Translations under genes and position numbers: made by a program | In this document: piece by piece, positions 50,334-62,300 of the stretch | Position numbering within the stretch: position 1 is the first letter of the stretch | Layout of the letters: each line of letters begins with the position of its first letter | The notes under the pieces: model-generated | What the model was told of the DNA's origin: nothing | Database searches by the model: none | The model's input: the letters and a program-made list of their open reading frames with translations, nothing else | Assembly (NCBI GenBank): GCA_013399115.1 | Contig: VXAA01003991.1 | Coordinates: forward strand, 427,522-491,521 | DNA: 64,000 nt | Source: Anseranas semipalmata | Taxonomy: Eukaryota > Chordata > Aves > Anseriformes > Anseranatidae | Reading direction: 5' to 3'

Positions 50334-52421
50334 AAAAATCACAGTAAATAGCCTGTGTTTTATATTACAAGCAATGATACTTCTACTGAAAAGCAAAGCT
50401 CCAGTGCTTTGTAAATGTAAACTATCACATTGGTCTCTTTTTTTTCTCCTGTCAGTGAAAATAAAATTAAAATTATCCCATACAGTTAGGAATTCACCAT
50501 TTCATACATAATAATATAGATGGAGGAAGAACACACTTTCTTTTCTCATACAGACACATACCTTCATCAGAATTTATGCAAACCAGAACCAAGTGGAAAA
50601 AATAGAAATATCAATGGCAGATAGATTAATGATTATTTTAGCACATAGATTGGGTTGGGATGCCCAGTGGGCCTTTGTGGTCACTTAGATGAAATTCCAT
50701 TGTTTACATTACTGAATGTTATTTAGTCAAATCCTGCAGTGAGTTCATTTCAGCAGGTTTTTGCCTGGAGTTTCTATGCATGGCCAGAACAAATGACATC
50801 TACAGGGATGCCTAAGTGAGACTGGGCATAGACCAAAAAAGTGCTATATCATCTCAGACAAATTTGAACATGAAGTGTTTAAAACCTCATTGGGTAGAGT
50901 GGATTGATGGGTACAGATCTAGCAATCACCGTGCCCTCTGACTTCACACTACATCTATCTTCATCCTGCCTCAGTCAACACTGGATATTGAAACCATCCC
51001 AGCATACCTGTCTTTAATGTGCCACAGACACCTTTAGTCCAGATTAATTATTTTCAATCTTCAGGTCAGCTGCCTTATACATGAATATTAAAACTCCAAA
51101 GTATGCCCTCCAGTAAGAAACTTGCACAACTTTCCAGAACAAGTGAGATTAATCAGACATGATAATTATGGTAATAAATGTAATATTAACTTATCACATC
51201 ATATAAATTCAGCTAAATGAGCTCCATGGCAATAGCGGTTAAGAATTAAGAGGAAAGGCAATGACAATCTACATTATTGAAAATAAACCCTTCAGAGGCT
51301 GAATCAAAGCTATTTTTCACAGTCCGTATACAGCTCATCTTATCCATATGCTCTGCATGTCTGAGACTGAAAAAATGCATGAACCTAAGCCCTCACCAAG
51401 TTAACCTTAACAAGTTAAATTTTGACACAGCATAGAGGAAAGTAATGTAGGGAATTATTCTTATTCTGGCTTTCATAGAGTAGCATAAGGGCTTTTCCTG
51501 ACAATATGGCATCAAATCCCCTATTAGAGCTCTGTTGCTTAAACTCTGGTTCAGCCAATGGGCCTCAGTTAATTCGTAATGTCACCAATTTGAATTGCTT
51601 ACAACTAAGCCATTTTTCATTTCAGCTTCCAATATGCATTCTAATTTGGAATTTGTCTACCGGAGGCTGAAAGAGGTGTTCTATACAAATACCATATCGG
51701 TGTGTTTAATTGTGAACACCAGAGCTATGAGAGGCAATGTATGGCATGCATTAAAAAGATACCCAATTTCTGGCCTTCATAATCCTCTCAGAAAAGATTA
51801 GCTTAGCATCCCTCAGCCCTCACACCTGATATTTCTTACTCTAACTTTATTTTCCAGGTGATCAGTTCAATTTCACAGTATTCTACAGTCTTCTTTGGTA
51901 TTCTCAGTTAGAATAGACTCTGTCCATCAATTGTTATCTCCATGTCTTCAATTTCTATCTCCACTTCATTCAATTTTACAGTGAAGCTTTCGAAATTCTT
52001 ATCAGTTGTAGCTTGTCCAGCATTTTATTAATCTCTGTCATGTCCTTAATAAATAAAGTCTGACATTGTGCTATAACTCAAATTCATAGACTGTGAAAAC
52101 TGTAACAACAATGAAAAAATAACATAAAATTTCAAAACCCAACTAGTGGAAGGTTGCATGTAAATTTCTGTGAGCATTGAAGTTTATTTATTGAGACTAT
52201 CATTGTCTAATAAAAAAAAAATGTAAAAAGTCAAAAGCAAACATAAAAACTTATCAAATTAAGAGAACCAAGAATAGATGATCTTTGACTCTGTTGCATT
52301 TATTTGAGTAACTTTACAGTAACAGTTTTAGTGAATAGCAAAAAAAAAATATCATATAAGAGTCATTAGGACACAATTTTATTTTGCCTGGTTAACTGAG
52401 TCCCCACTATAGAAAGCATAA

Positions 52422-52472
52422 AATCATAGACTCATAGAATATCCTGACTTGGAAGGGATCTACAAGGATCAT
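52422..52472 (-). mobile_element. CR1 LINE 3' tail, interrupted by a second CR1
   Basis: Minus-strand tail: AATCATAGACTCATAGAATA, then TCCTGACTTGGAAGGGATCT and ACAAGGATCA. It is cut inside the conserved block, where normally a TCGAGTCC-like sequence would continue, by the start of another CR1 tail. Confidence 0.88.
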
Positions 52473-52536
52473 AGAATCATAGAATTATTTAGGTTGGAAA
52501 AGACCTCCAAGATCATCAAGTCTAACCATTAACCTA
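52470..52536 (-). mobile_element. Second CR1 LINE 3' tail nested in the first
   Basis: TCATAGAATCATAGAATTAT, then TTAGGTTGGAAAAGACCTCC and AAGATCATCAAGTCTAACC. The different diagnostic bases (TTGGAAAAGACCTCC against TTGGAAGGGATCTAC) show a different subfamily. It runs into the assembly gap at 52537. Confidence 0.9.
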
Positions 52537-53200
52537 NNNNNNNNNNNNNNNNNNNNNNNNNNNNNNNNNNNNNNNNNNNNNNNNNNNNNNNNNNNNNNNN
52601 NNNNNNNNNNNNNNNNNNNNNNNNNNNNNNNNNNNNNNNNNNNNNNNNNNNNNNNNNNNNNNNNNNNNNNNNNNNNNNNNNNNNNNNNNNNNNNNNNNNN
52701 NNNNNNNNNNNNNNNNNNNNNNNNNNNNNNNNNNNNNNNNNNNNNNNNNNNNNNNNNNNNNNNNNNNNNNNNNNNNNNNNNNNNNNNNNNNNNNNNNNNN
52801 NNNNNNNNNNNNNNNNNNNNNNNNNNNNNNNNNNNNNNNNNNNNNNNNNNNNNNNNNNNNNNNNNNNNNNNNNNNNNNNNNNNNNNNNNNNNNNNNNNNN
52901 NNNNNNNNNNNNNNNNNNNNNNNNNNNNNNNNNNNNNNNNNNNNNNNNNNNNNNNNNNNNNNNNNNNNNNNNNNNNNNNNNNNNNNNNNNNNNNNNNNNN
53001 NNNNNNNNNNNNNNNNNNNNNNNNNNNNNNNNNNNNNNNNNNNNNNNNNNNNNNNNNNNNNNNNNNNNNNNNNNNNNNNNNNNNNNNNNNNNNNNNNNNN
53101 NNNNNNNNNNNNNNNNNNNNNNNNNNNNNNNNNNNNNNNNNNNNNNNNNNNNNNNNNNNNNNNNNNNNNNNNNNNNNNNNNNNNNNNNNNNNNNNNNNNN
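52537..53200. other. Assembly gap, 664 Ns
   Basis: A run of N inside the CR1 locus. The apparent 291-codon open frame across it is an artefact of translating N. Confidence 0.99.
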
Positions 53201-53243
53201 ATAGTTTAATTAAAGTAGAGGAAAAAGCAAAAACAACAACAAA

Positions 53244-53256
53244 TGTGTGTGTATAT

Positions 53257-53291
<35 letters not shown>

Positions 53292-53292
53292 A
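53244..53292. repeat. (TG)n(TA)n microsatellite
   Basis: GTGTGTGT followed by about 20 TA units with one break. It lies immediately beside the CR1 coding fragment and close to the assembly gap. Confidence 0.9.
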
Positions 53293-53662
53293 TATGTGCC
53301 AGCATACTGATGGCTTATATTCAACTTGTCATCAACTAAAACTCCCAGATCCCTTTCCATGCTCTCCAGCCTCTCATCCCCTAGCCTTTATGTACATCCA
53401 GGGTTGCCCTATCCCAGGTGCAGAATCCAGCACTTGCTCTTGTTAAACTTCATATTGTTGGTGATTGCCCAGCCCTCTAATTTGTCAAGATCTTCCTGCA
53501 AGGCCTCTCTACCCTTGAGGGAGTCAACAGCTCCTCCCAATTTAGTGTCATCTGCAGGCTTACTTAGTATACCTTCAGGTCCTGCGTACAAGTCATTTAT
53601 GAAAACACCAATGAGAACTGACCCTAAAATGGAGCCCCGTGGAACTCCACTAATGACTAAAG
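53293..53662 (-). mobile_element. CR1 LINE reverse-transcriptase fragment
   Basis: A minus-strand fragment of the RT domain, open for about 94 codons: SGVPRGSILGSVLIGVFIND, then KPADDTKLGGAVDSLKGREA and DLDKLEGWAITNNMKFNKSK. The usual catalytic FADD reads PADD (53547-53558), so Phe is replaced by Pro. After a frame change it continues MERDLGVLVDDKLNISHQ up to the TA microsatellite. It probably belongs with one of the two tails at 52422-52536, with the middle lost in the gap. Confidence 0.92.
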
Positions 53663-55387
53663 CAAAATGTGTTGATTCAAAAAATATTTTCAAAATTGCA
53701 GATTGGAATTAAGTGAAATTTTTCTTCGTTTTCCCTAACTTGCTGTCAGAAAGATAGATTGAAATATTTTGAATAGACCGTTAGGAATTTTATTTAAATT
53801 TCATTTTATTTGAGAAATGAATATTTAAATCCCCAAGATTGAAAGTTCTGTGCAAGATAAAAATGACATTTTCATCTTTTTTTTTTTTCCAATCTGTCAA
53901 AAGTTCTGTAGAACATTTCATTTTTTTTTCCTTTGGAATTGCATCCAACTTAAAACACAAAACCATAGCAAGACATCAGTTAACTAAGTTTACTCAGATT
54001 CATCCTCAGAAAAGATCTGCTGTAGTTATGACCAAAACTGCAGGCCGTGTTTCTGTTCACCTCTACCTATAAATCAAAAAGGGCTTTGTGTTCCCCCTCG
54101 TCTCTGCCCCCTTGGAGTGTCCCCTCGAATTCCACTCCAGTGGTAGGTAGGTGATTGAACAGAAGAATAGCTGGGTTCACCCCCATGACTACCTTCACAG
54201 GTTGTGCTCCATGTTCAAAAGCCCTCAGACCCCTCTGGCAGAGAGGTGATGCCATGCAGCAGCAGGTGAGCAGACACTCTCTCTGGTGAGGGGGGTGGTA
54301 AGCAAGTTCATAACGTGTCAAACATACATCATCAAAACCTATTATTCTCAGGCTATATGTCCCCATACTCTACATAAGGGATACGGTATATTAGGACACT
54401 TGATTGATCCATCTATAGATTGGTTGTTGGCACTGCAGACAACTCCATGGCCAGAGTCAATACATCAACCACTTTAGAAAGCTGTGGAAAGGTCTCTGCA
54501 TTCATTAATATAATACAGTAATTACTACATACAATTACATACACCAGACAACCCATAAACATCAATATTAATGTTTTCAAAATTCAATGTGTCAAAAAGA
54601 TTTCACATATTAACATTTTTGTATAAGGGACATCATACTGAACAAAACAATGTTTTTGTGGGAAGCAACAGAAAAAAAGTGAAGGCTGTAGCATTCTTTC
54701 ATACATCTCACCTGTCTTAGGAGCACCCCATCACTCTGCTATAATCAAGGAGGATATTTTTCAACATGGTTAACATGATGTAGCTCTCCTTCACCCTGAA
54801 GCTAGAAAATAAAAAAGCAACAACAACTAGTATCCTGGAACAATCACATAATATATTTATTTTTGTTCTTCTTCTTTCTGTAATGCTGTCTATGTCTGTA
54901 TCTGCTTCTCTCATCTTGTCTTGCATTGTAATTTTGAGGAAGAAAGAGTATGTATTTTTCCTATGCTACCTACTTCTAAACAGTCTGTGACTTTACGCTG
55001 CAAATAATCTAGCAAGATAGATAATACAAACCAATATCCAACACTGAAATTATTTCTATTTTTATTACAATATTTCTGAAAATTATTTTTCATAATTAAT
55101 TTCTAATGGCATCATTATCGTTAGAGTGAAACAGAAGAGCCAGATAAAATTTTCTTCTCCAAAATGATGTTCATCCTGTAACTTCAAAAGCTTTGGCAAG
55201 TTAAGAAATATGAGGTTTTGTTACCCTGCGAATTCTGTTCTGGTCTAAGAGAGTGATAGTGTTATATAACAATCTAATAATTTTCATCTCAATATTTTGC
55301 AAGAAAGAAAATGCAGTATTTGTTCAGTATTTCAGAATAAAATAACTTCTCAATTTCTTTGCATTTACTAAGATATTTGCTTTAAAG

Positions 55388-55424
55388 AGCTAAAGTATTC
55401 AAACAATAAGCTAAAGTATTCAAA
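55388..55424. repeat. Short tandem duplication, 16-base unit
   Basis: AGCTAAAGTATTCAAA at 55388-55403 and again at 55409-55424. Confidence 0.85.
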
Positions 55425-55590
55425 TAGTAACTGTGTACATACAGGGACTGTCCCTGCTCAGCAGAGCCAAAGCAGTAGGCATGGATGGCTACAAACAGAC
55501 AGAGTTGTGCAAGGAAACAAGGAGACAGTGCCAGCCAGCCATAAGTGTTCTTATGCTCTCTTACCACTTGCAGACAAGCAAACCCATCTC

Positions 55591-55614
55591 CCTGGACCAT
55601 CCCCTGGACCATCC
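55591..55614. repeat. Tandem duplication, 12-base unit
   Basis: CCTGGACCATCC twice without change. Confidence 0.85.
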
Positions 55615-55786
55615 CTCCTCTCACACTACACACAGGTACCGGCAGAAGCCTGGGTCTACCACAACAGATGACAGAGGAAACAATAGAAAGCAGTTTTCAT
55701 GAAGCTGGCAATATCAAAACAACCATGAAGGCTTCACAGCCAGGGAAATGGCTCCAGCTCCAGCAATGTCATGCTTGCTTATGAAA

Positions 55787-55809
55787 AGAAAAAAAAAAAA
55801 AAAAAAAAT
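55787..55809. repeat. Poly-A tract
   Basis: About 20 As preceded by AAAAG. Confidence 0.85.
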
Positions 55810-56608
55810 ACAGATCTTGGAGACTAGAGAGGTGCCTGAAGCTAGAAACTCAGTGAAAGAGGTATTGCAGCTAGCTTCTGGGAGCCAGAGATGAGACCAA
55901 GCCAAAACGGAACAGTGACAGCTTTTATACAATTAATACAGGCTCTTTTCCAACAAAATAACCTTTTCTGCTTTATTTAATCATCCAAATGAAATGAATA
56001 ATGGTGTGGGGAGGAATAGCCTGGTTCAAGAACATCCTGGACGATGGAAACTCACTGGACTTGGTTGCTGCTTTTTTCATCAGAATTTTCCTCCTCTGAG
56101 GCAAGGATGGAAGAAAAGAGAGGATCAAAATCAAGTTAGCTTAGGACTGGACAGCTACTTGCCGTTGGGACATTTTTGTCAGTGTGGTCAAGAGAATGAA
56201 AGAGTCACATTGAACATCGAGGGGGAAAGCAGGGGAGGGACTTACTAGTCATTAGGGCCATTATTTCCACCTTAGTGATGAATAGTCAGGGTCAGGAAAA
56301 AGGAAAATAGTAAGAAACCCCCACTGTTGTGCAAGAGCAAGACAGAAAGATAGATGAGCTCACAACAGCTAACACTGACCCTGCTATCAGGCAGAGAAAG
56401 TGGTATGCAAGTGCTCACAGCTGTTCAAAAATACCCTGGCAGCAGCAAGAGAAGCAGCCATTACCTCTTCCATCTCTTCTGCCTTAGCTACTGAGAGCAT
56501 GAGGACTGAAATAGCATTGAAACATTGAAAATATGTGTAAAGGTAGAGAAAAGTAAAGAATGAGCTCCTGCAAGGACTATGTTGAAGACTTAGTGCATAC
56601 TAAAATTT

Positions 56609-56630
56609 ATGCTTTATACATGCTTTATAC
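56609..56630. repeat. Tandem duplication, 11-base unit
   Basis: ATGCTTTATAC twice head-to-tail, followed by AGCATGT, which partly complements it. Confidence 0.85.
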
Positions 56631-58322
56631 AGCATGTAAAGAACATGCTGTAATGATCTGTGGTTTCTTGCACCTGAAATTATTACAAGAGAAAAATTTG
56701 GGGCATAAAAATGGAAAAGCATGCAGAAAAAGAAAATAAAAAGGCATATTAGGCCCTAAGGAGGGATTCCCCTCACCTAAATTTACATGTCTGAAAGGTT
56801 GAAATATAGAATCCCTCTACTCTCAGAGGTACTGCTGGAGGACAATAATTTCCTCACAGGATGAATGTCTAAAATGGATTAGATTAATTTAGACTAATTG
56901 TCTCCTGGAATTGTCTATATCTATCCAGTGGCCCCAGAGGAATAATACACAACTAACCAACTAACTGTTAAATGGACAAAGCTATGTAAGATCTTCCCAT
57001 CATAAGAGTCTGCTGAGGCAATGGCACATCTCAGAGAATCTTATTATTAACTTATATGCATCATCTCGTACTTCCCAGAGAAACAGTAATACACCAGTTC
57101 TATATATAAATGATGAAAAAGGGAAGGACTGGAAACAATCATTACCTTTACAAGAACAGAAATAAGAAAATACTGTTTGTTGCACTAAGTAAAGTATTAA
57201 AATGAGATACTTCTGTATGTGCGATCTAATATTTAACAGGCAGCTTTTGGGGGGCAAAAATCGTTGCCTGGAGGATAAAAATACTGAGTACTGCCTAATT
57301 GCACTCCAAATTATCTAAATACATAAGCAAACATTCCTGCAGGGTTTTCTGGGCATAAGAGTATATAATACTGTGGCAAAAATTACATATAAACTTGTGT
57401 TCTACCTGATTTGAAATAATATTATTGCCTTGGCTTAGTAAAATTTGGTGCAGAAGACTTTTGATTGCATTCTTCCTTCGTAAGACCCCCTCTATTCCTC
57501 TTACAGCTGAAGTAACATGATTCATTTGTACCATTGAATTATTTCTAGCTCACTAAGCAAAGTCACTGCCTTTTTTCATATTTATACACTCTTCAAAAGC
57601 CTCTGCAGACCATTAAGAGCCTTCTTCTTGAGTCTCACAGTAGCCAATATGTCTTTTGTTTGAACAAAAACACACAGTCCTGATTGTCAGTTTGGGAACA
57701 GGCATCTCTTTCTTTATCATCATGCCCAGATATTATTGCTCATCTTTTCCAAAGCATTTTGATCCAAAGTACCATGTGGGAGGAAATAAAAAGGCTCAGC
57801 AGGAGACGGATGTTAAGGATGGAGTTTCAGCCTTTGAATTTACTGTCTTTAATAAATTCAAATAAGATTATTTATACAGAACAATCAAATGATGGTCAAA
57901 CATGGAAACGCTCAGAAGTTCAGTTAGGGTCGGCTCCCAGGATTTGCTTAACCAAATAGTTAAGAATCCTTCACTCCCATGTGCACTCCCTGGCTGCTTT
58001 CTGAAATACCAAACCAGTTCTTTCACTCGGCTTCAAACCATTTTTTTCTTCAAGGGGACATTTTAAAGTTTTCCTTTGAAGCTTGTGACTTCTCTAATTG
58101 TCAGCTCTGTTTGAATCAGAACACACACGTGTACTGTTTTATTTCTTCCTCAGTGGGGATCCAAACCTGGCTAAGTTACTCCCAGAGTGGTCCTCCTGTG
58201 TAAGGGTAGTAGAGAGAATGGGAAAGGAGCTGGGGACAGGAACTGTGGTGAGAGGTGTTCTTGACCACAGTCACTTTTTATACAGCCCGAACATTTAGCA
58301 CAATTAAAGACAAAAGTCTGCC

Positions 58323-58398
58323 ATAGAATCACAGAATCATAGAATTTTAGGGATTGGAAGGGACCTTGAAAGATCATCTAGTCCAATCCCCCTGCCTT
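58323..58398 (-). mobile_element. CR1 LINE 3' tail fragment
   Basis: Minus-strand tail: ATAGAATCACAGAATCATAG, then GGATTGGAAGGGACCTTGAA and AGATCATCTAGTCCAATCCC. About 76 bases remain. Confidence 0.92.
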
Positions 58399-58854
58399 GC
58401 TTATTCAGAAAACCATATTTTGATATATGCGTCCTGCAGTCCAGCCATTAAAGAAATCTAGTGATTCAGCAGCAGTTCAGGCTACATGTATGGGCAGGCA
58501 GCGAAAGAAAAAAAAAATTACTTCTCAGTCCTCTATTCCCTGGTCGTTTCCTCATTTGTTCTCCCTGCCCGCATCCTTATCAGCACCTTCTTCCTCAGGA
58601 CTTTCTGACTTCTCTCTACCTCTGATCTCTCTAGCCTGCTCCTCTGATTTTGTGTTGACTAATGAATATTCAAGTTATCTGAGCACTTATCTCCAAGGAA
58701 AAATACTTTTTGAAGGTATGCAGGTTATCTGAGATGTAAATGATACAAGAGAAAATCCTATTACTCCATCAAAGCAGAATCTCCACCTGCAGAAATTTTA
58801 AAACTTGTCATGGCTTTGAGCCATTTCATCTAAGTTCAAATTTAGGCCTCCTTT

Positions 58855-58927
58855 TGAGCAGCAGGTGGGACTAAATGATCTGCAGAGGTCCCTTTCAACC
58901 TTTTTTTTTTTTTTTTTTATGATTCTA
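58855..58927 (+). mobile_element. CR1 LINE 3' tail fragment with internal poly-T
   Basis: Plus-strand tail: GGTGGGACTAAATGATCTGC, AGAGGTCCCTTTCAACC, then about 18 Ts (58901-58918) in place of the usual few bases, then ATGATTCTAG. The heads of this copy and of the one at 58323-58398 face each other. Confidence 0.85.
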
Positions 58928-60243
58928 GAAATAGGGGCTATCATGCTATAAGTAGTTGCTCAGCAATGTTGTGAGAACTGGAATCATACCATTCTGTAAG
59001 CAGTGTGTGTAACCCTGAAGCCATTACTTTAGCTTTACTTTTTGGAAAGATTGGCCAGTACAGTTTCAAGATTGAAAGAAATAATATAAAAGTGTCATTG
59101 CAGAACACAGTAATGACTTGCTTACTTCATTGTCCCAGTTATGACAGTGGCAACTTTCAGTTGACTGAAGTTGAACAGTAAGACTGCATGAAAAGAGACC
59201 TCCTAGCTCTGTTTAAGGGTTGTGCTTTTCAGATTTCAATTTATACTCCTAATATATTTTTTCTTCAGTCTCATATAAATGAATGTCATTATTATCCAAG
59301 TAAAAAAATTAAATGTCAGTGGAAGCCTCATATTTACCTATGCTAAAAAAATCCTGTTTACTGCAGAAGCCAAGAGAAGATCCAATAAGTTCCCTGACAA
59401 TTCAGCAGTATATGCCTAAAATCCACTATGCAGATTATGAAAGTCTCAAATTCAGCCAAAAATAGTCCCCAAAACTCAAAGTAAATTCAGCAATCCGATG
59501 CCTCTACTTCACACAACATGAACAAGTTTTCTCAAATTTTGCTTGTGTGTGCATTTGAGTGCAAGTGTGAAGGGAAACAACCATATTGATTCTTATTTAA
59601 AAGCTGCCACCTTACAAATTTCAATCTCAGATTCATGCAGCTGAATAAAGGTAGCTAATGAAGAGTAAACTTAAGGAGATTTTACAATGAAGAGATCATT
59701 GCATTTGCCCAGCAAATCTCATCAAATGGGCTCAACTTGTTTTAAGCTGATGGTGTTTCATTTATCATGTAGTCAGGTAGCAGGTGCTTTGCCATCTGAA
59801 GAGATTCTGAACATGAGCACAGAATTAAAAATGTAATAGACTGAGAGCAGAGAAGGTAATACTGCCATGGCTCCAGCATGGAAAAATGATTTAGGGCAAT
59901 CATTTGTAATTTGTATAACACCCTGAAGTAATTCCTCCTTCTCTATGTGTAGTAGGTAATACTTAGTGTCTTTTATTTTGATTTACCCAGTCCCTAGACT
60001 CTGGTAGCAGTTCCTTTGGTGGCCATTTCACACAGCCCGCTAGCTTGCTCTATCGTAGGCCGGCTCCCTATTTCATAGAGAGAAATCTCTCCTTCCAATA
60101 GCTGTAAAAAAGGTATTCTTTCTCAGGAACAAAGTTGATGACCCCTTGGAAATGAAGTCGTGTTTGTGTGAAAGCACAGAATTTACAGGGGAGATGTTCA
60201 CAGTTCTTGTGCTCTTAACAAAGACATGTTGTTGAAATGACTG
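58928..60243. other. Non-coding stretch
   Basis: AT-rich sequence in which I see no gene, repeat or RNA I can support. Confidence 0.4.
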
Positions 60244-60561
60244 CTATGACATAGTATTGTCTCTGAGTCGTTTTCCAGGCTCCTCCTCTGTCATCGTGTC
60301 AAGAGAAATCTCCACAGCTCTGACACTGCCAAACTGTCTACTTTGGTCATTTTTGTTGAATTCGGTCTAGTCCATGTCATCAACAAGACCCTGTTTCACC
60401 CTGTGACAGCACTTCCCAGAATATTCTCCACATACTTCTTCAAGCCACTTCCATGCATAGAAATTTCTGTTCAGAGAACTCCAGAGTTGTTTATTACCCT
60501 TTTCCTCTTCATATTCAATCTGAACATCCACTTTTGTTAAAATGTCCAGAAACACCCAACA
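60244..60561 (-). pseudogene. Protein-like interrupted open region, minus strand
   Basis: A minus-strand frame runs about 64 codons (contains VDVQIEYEEEKGNKQLWSSL and FYAWKWLEEVCGEYSGKCC), reaches a TAG at 60367-60369, and continues in the same frame for exactly 40 more codons. Those contain SRQFGSVRAVEISLDT and TEEEPGKRLRDN, and end at a TAG at 60244-60246. The charged, tryptophan- and cysteine-containing composition is unlike the low-complexity noise elsewhere. It could be a decayed retrocopy, a transposase remnant or a real exon ending earlier (a possible donor is CACAGG|GTGAAACAG). The opposite strand is also open here, so chance is a serious alternative. No family recognised. Confidence 0.25.
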
Positions 60562-60637
60562 CTAGATGAGTTCAAGGAATACTCAATACAAAAGTTTAAG
60601 ATTTGGAATTACTAGGAAGCATAATAGTGTGCAAAAA

Positions 60638-60660
60638 TGTATATATATATATATATATTT
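60638..60660. repeat. (TA)n microsatellite
   Basis: About ten TA units. Confidence 0.85.
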
Positions 60661-61208
60661 ATTTAAACTTCATTAGTCTGCAGACGACAATACAAAATAA
60701 TTTGGCTGCTGGGGGTGACACCAGATTCCTTGACAGTTGTGCCAGTCTTAGTTAACTTTTCTGTTTACTGTGTCCTTAAGTATCATTGAAAGCCTTCAAA
60801 TGAGGCTTCTGCTACTTTTCTGTGAAGTTTAATAGATTTTTTTTTCAGGGATCTTTACTGAATGATAGTGTCTTTTTCTTTTTATTTGTGCATTTTTCCT
60901 TCTTACTGCATTCCTCATTGGACAACTCTAAACAATTAGCAGGCATTAACTTTGACACCAATGAAGCATCAACAGCTAGCATCAATATACTACAGACTTG
61001 CACAGACACCGTACCTAATGTAACATCAGATAACAGCTGACCAAATATTCAAGCCTTATTCATCAAGTACTATACATCTGAGTAAAAGTATTACGGATAT
61101 TCTGTTTCCTGACTTTCTAACCAATTTCCTCTGAAATTTTCAACAGATCATTTACTCTTCTTATAGCACTCTGTTTCCATGTACTTTGCCTCTCTTTTAA
61201 TATAGTAG

Positions 61209-61252
61209 GATTTGATTTGATTTGATTTGATTTGATTTGATTTGATTTGATT
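61209..61252. repeat. (TTTGA)n pentanucleotide microsatellite
   Basis: Eight perfect TTTGA units (61211-61250) with partial units at both ends, followed by a GGTTT/TTTTG-rich stretch. Confidence 0.95.
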
Positions 61253-61747
61253 GCTGTTTTTGGTTGGTTGTTTTTTTGTTTTGGTTTGGTTTGTTTTTAT
61301 TTTAGGGTATGGTCAAACTCCTCATGTATTTATACAGGACCTAGCTCAAGACAATCAATATTGGTTGTGTTCACTAGGTACAATCTGTACAATAAAACTA
61401 TGAATATTTTTTCATGGCTAAATATTAGTCTCTGTTTTCACTCTCTCAGTTTTCCTTCCCTTGTCTCTCTGTTGACATATTTACCTCCCATAATGTTTCC
61501 ACTGTATTTAGATACATGGCTGTAGGCAGAAGTCATCTACTTTGATATGGAGAATGGCAGTGTGGTGGTTTCACATCAATGGGCAGCAAAGCACCACCAT
61601 GTCACTCTCTCATTCCCCCTCCTCAAAAGAACAAGGGGAGAAAATATGATGAAAAAAAGCTCGTGGGCTGAGATAAGGACAGGGAGATCACTCACCAGTT
61701 ACACCGTAATGGGCAAAACAGACTTACCATGGGGAAAATTAATGTAC

Positions 61748-61753
61748 TTTATT
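61748..61753 (-). terminator. Polyadenylation signal of the LTR
   Basis: AATAAA on the minus strand inside the LTR, about 540 bases downstream of the TATA-like box and 190 bases before the LTR 3' edge. Confidence 0.45.
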
Positions 61754-62291
61754 GCCTATTGATAACAGACTGGAGCAGTGAGAACTAAAAGCAAACTAAA
61801 ACCACCTTCTTCCCATCTACCTTATTCTACCTCCTCCTCCCAAGCTGAGCAGGTGAACAGGGAATGGTGATTGAGGTCAGTCCATAACATTCGGTCTCTG
61901 CCATTCCTTCCTCTTCACTTCCTTCCCCTGCTCCAGAGTGGGGTTCCTCCCACTCCTTCCCAAACTGATCCTATGTGGGCTTCACACAGACTGCAGATCT
62001 TCAAGAACTGCTCCAATATGGGTCCTTACCACAGCGTCCATCCCTCAGGAGCAGACTGTTCCAGCACAGGTCCCACACAGGCTGCACCATGGAGATCTGC
62101 TTCAGCATGGTACACCCTGGGCTGCAGGGGGACAGCCTGCTCTCCACAGGCCTCAGGGGAACTTCTGCACTGGGCACTTGGAGCACCTCCTGCCCTCCTT
62201 CTGCACTGACCTTGGTGTCTGCAGGGTTGTTTTTCTCTCAGTTTCTCACTCCTCTCTCCCAACTGCTGTGGCACAGCAGTTTTTTTACTTT

Positions 62292-62300
62292 CTTAAATAT
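62292..62300 (-). promoter_or_regulatory. TATA-like box of the LTR
   Basis: ATATTTAAG on the minus strand, about 33 bases downstream of a CCAAT motif at 62333-62337. This spacing is typical of a retroviral U3 promoter. Confidence 0.5.

Larger units (their letters stand above)
45293..52421. other. Long non-coding stretch
   Basis: AT-rich. A plus-strand acceptor at 49028 (CACATTCATATTTCAG) opens two protein-like frames, but no donor or polyadenylation context supports an exon. A GC-richer patch at 47790-47900 has no identifiable content. A poly-A tract with two GATTAAAAAAA-like repeats lies at 50280-50333. Confidence 0.4.
53663..58322. other. Non-coding stretch with an unexplained GC-rich patch
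   Basis: No confident gene. The patch at about 54075-54375 is GC-richer and sharply different from its flanks. It is open on the minus strand (99 codons, no recognisable domain) and could be an old LTR or other repeat. Small exact tandem duplications occur at 55388-55424, 55591-55614 and 56609-56630. A poly-A lies at 55787-55809. Confidence 0.35.

Noticed and set aside
52485..53360. 291-codon minus-strand open frame.
   Set aside because: Most of it is the 664-base run of N translated as X; only the CR1-derived end is real sequence.
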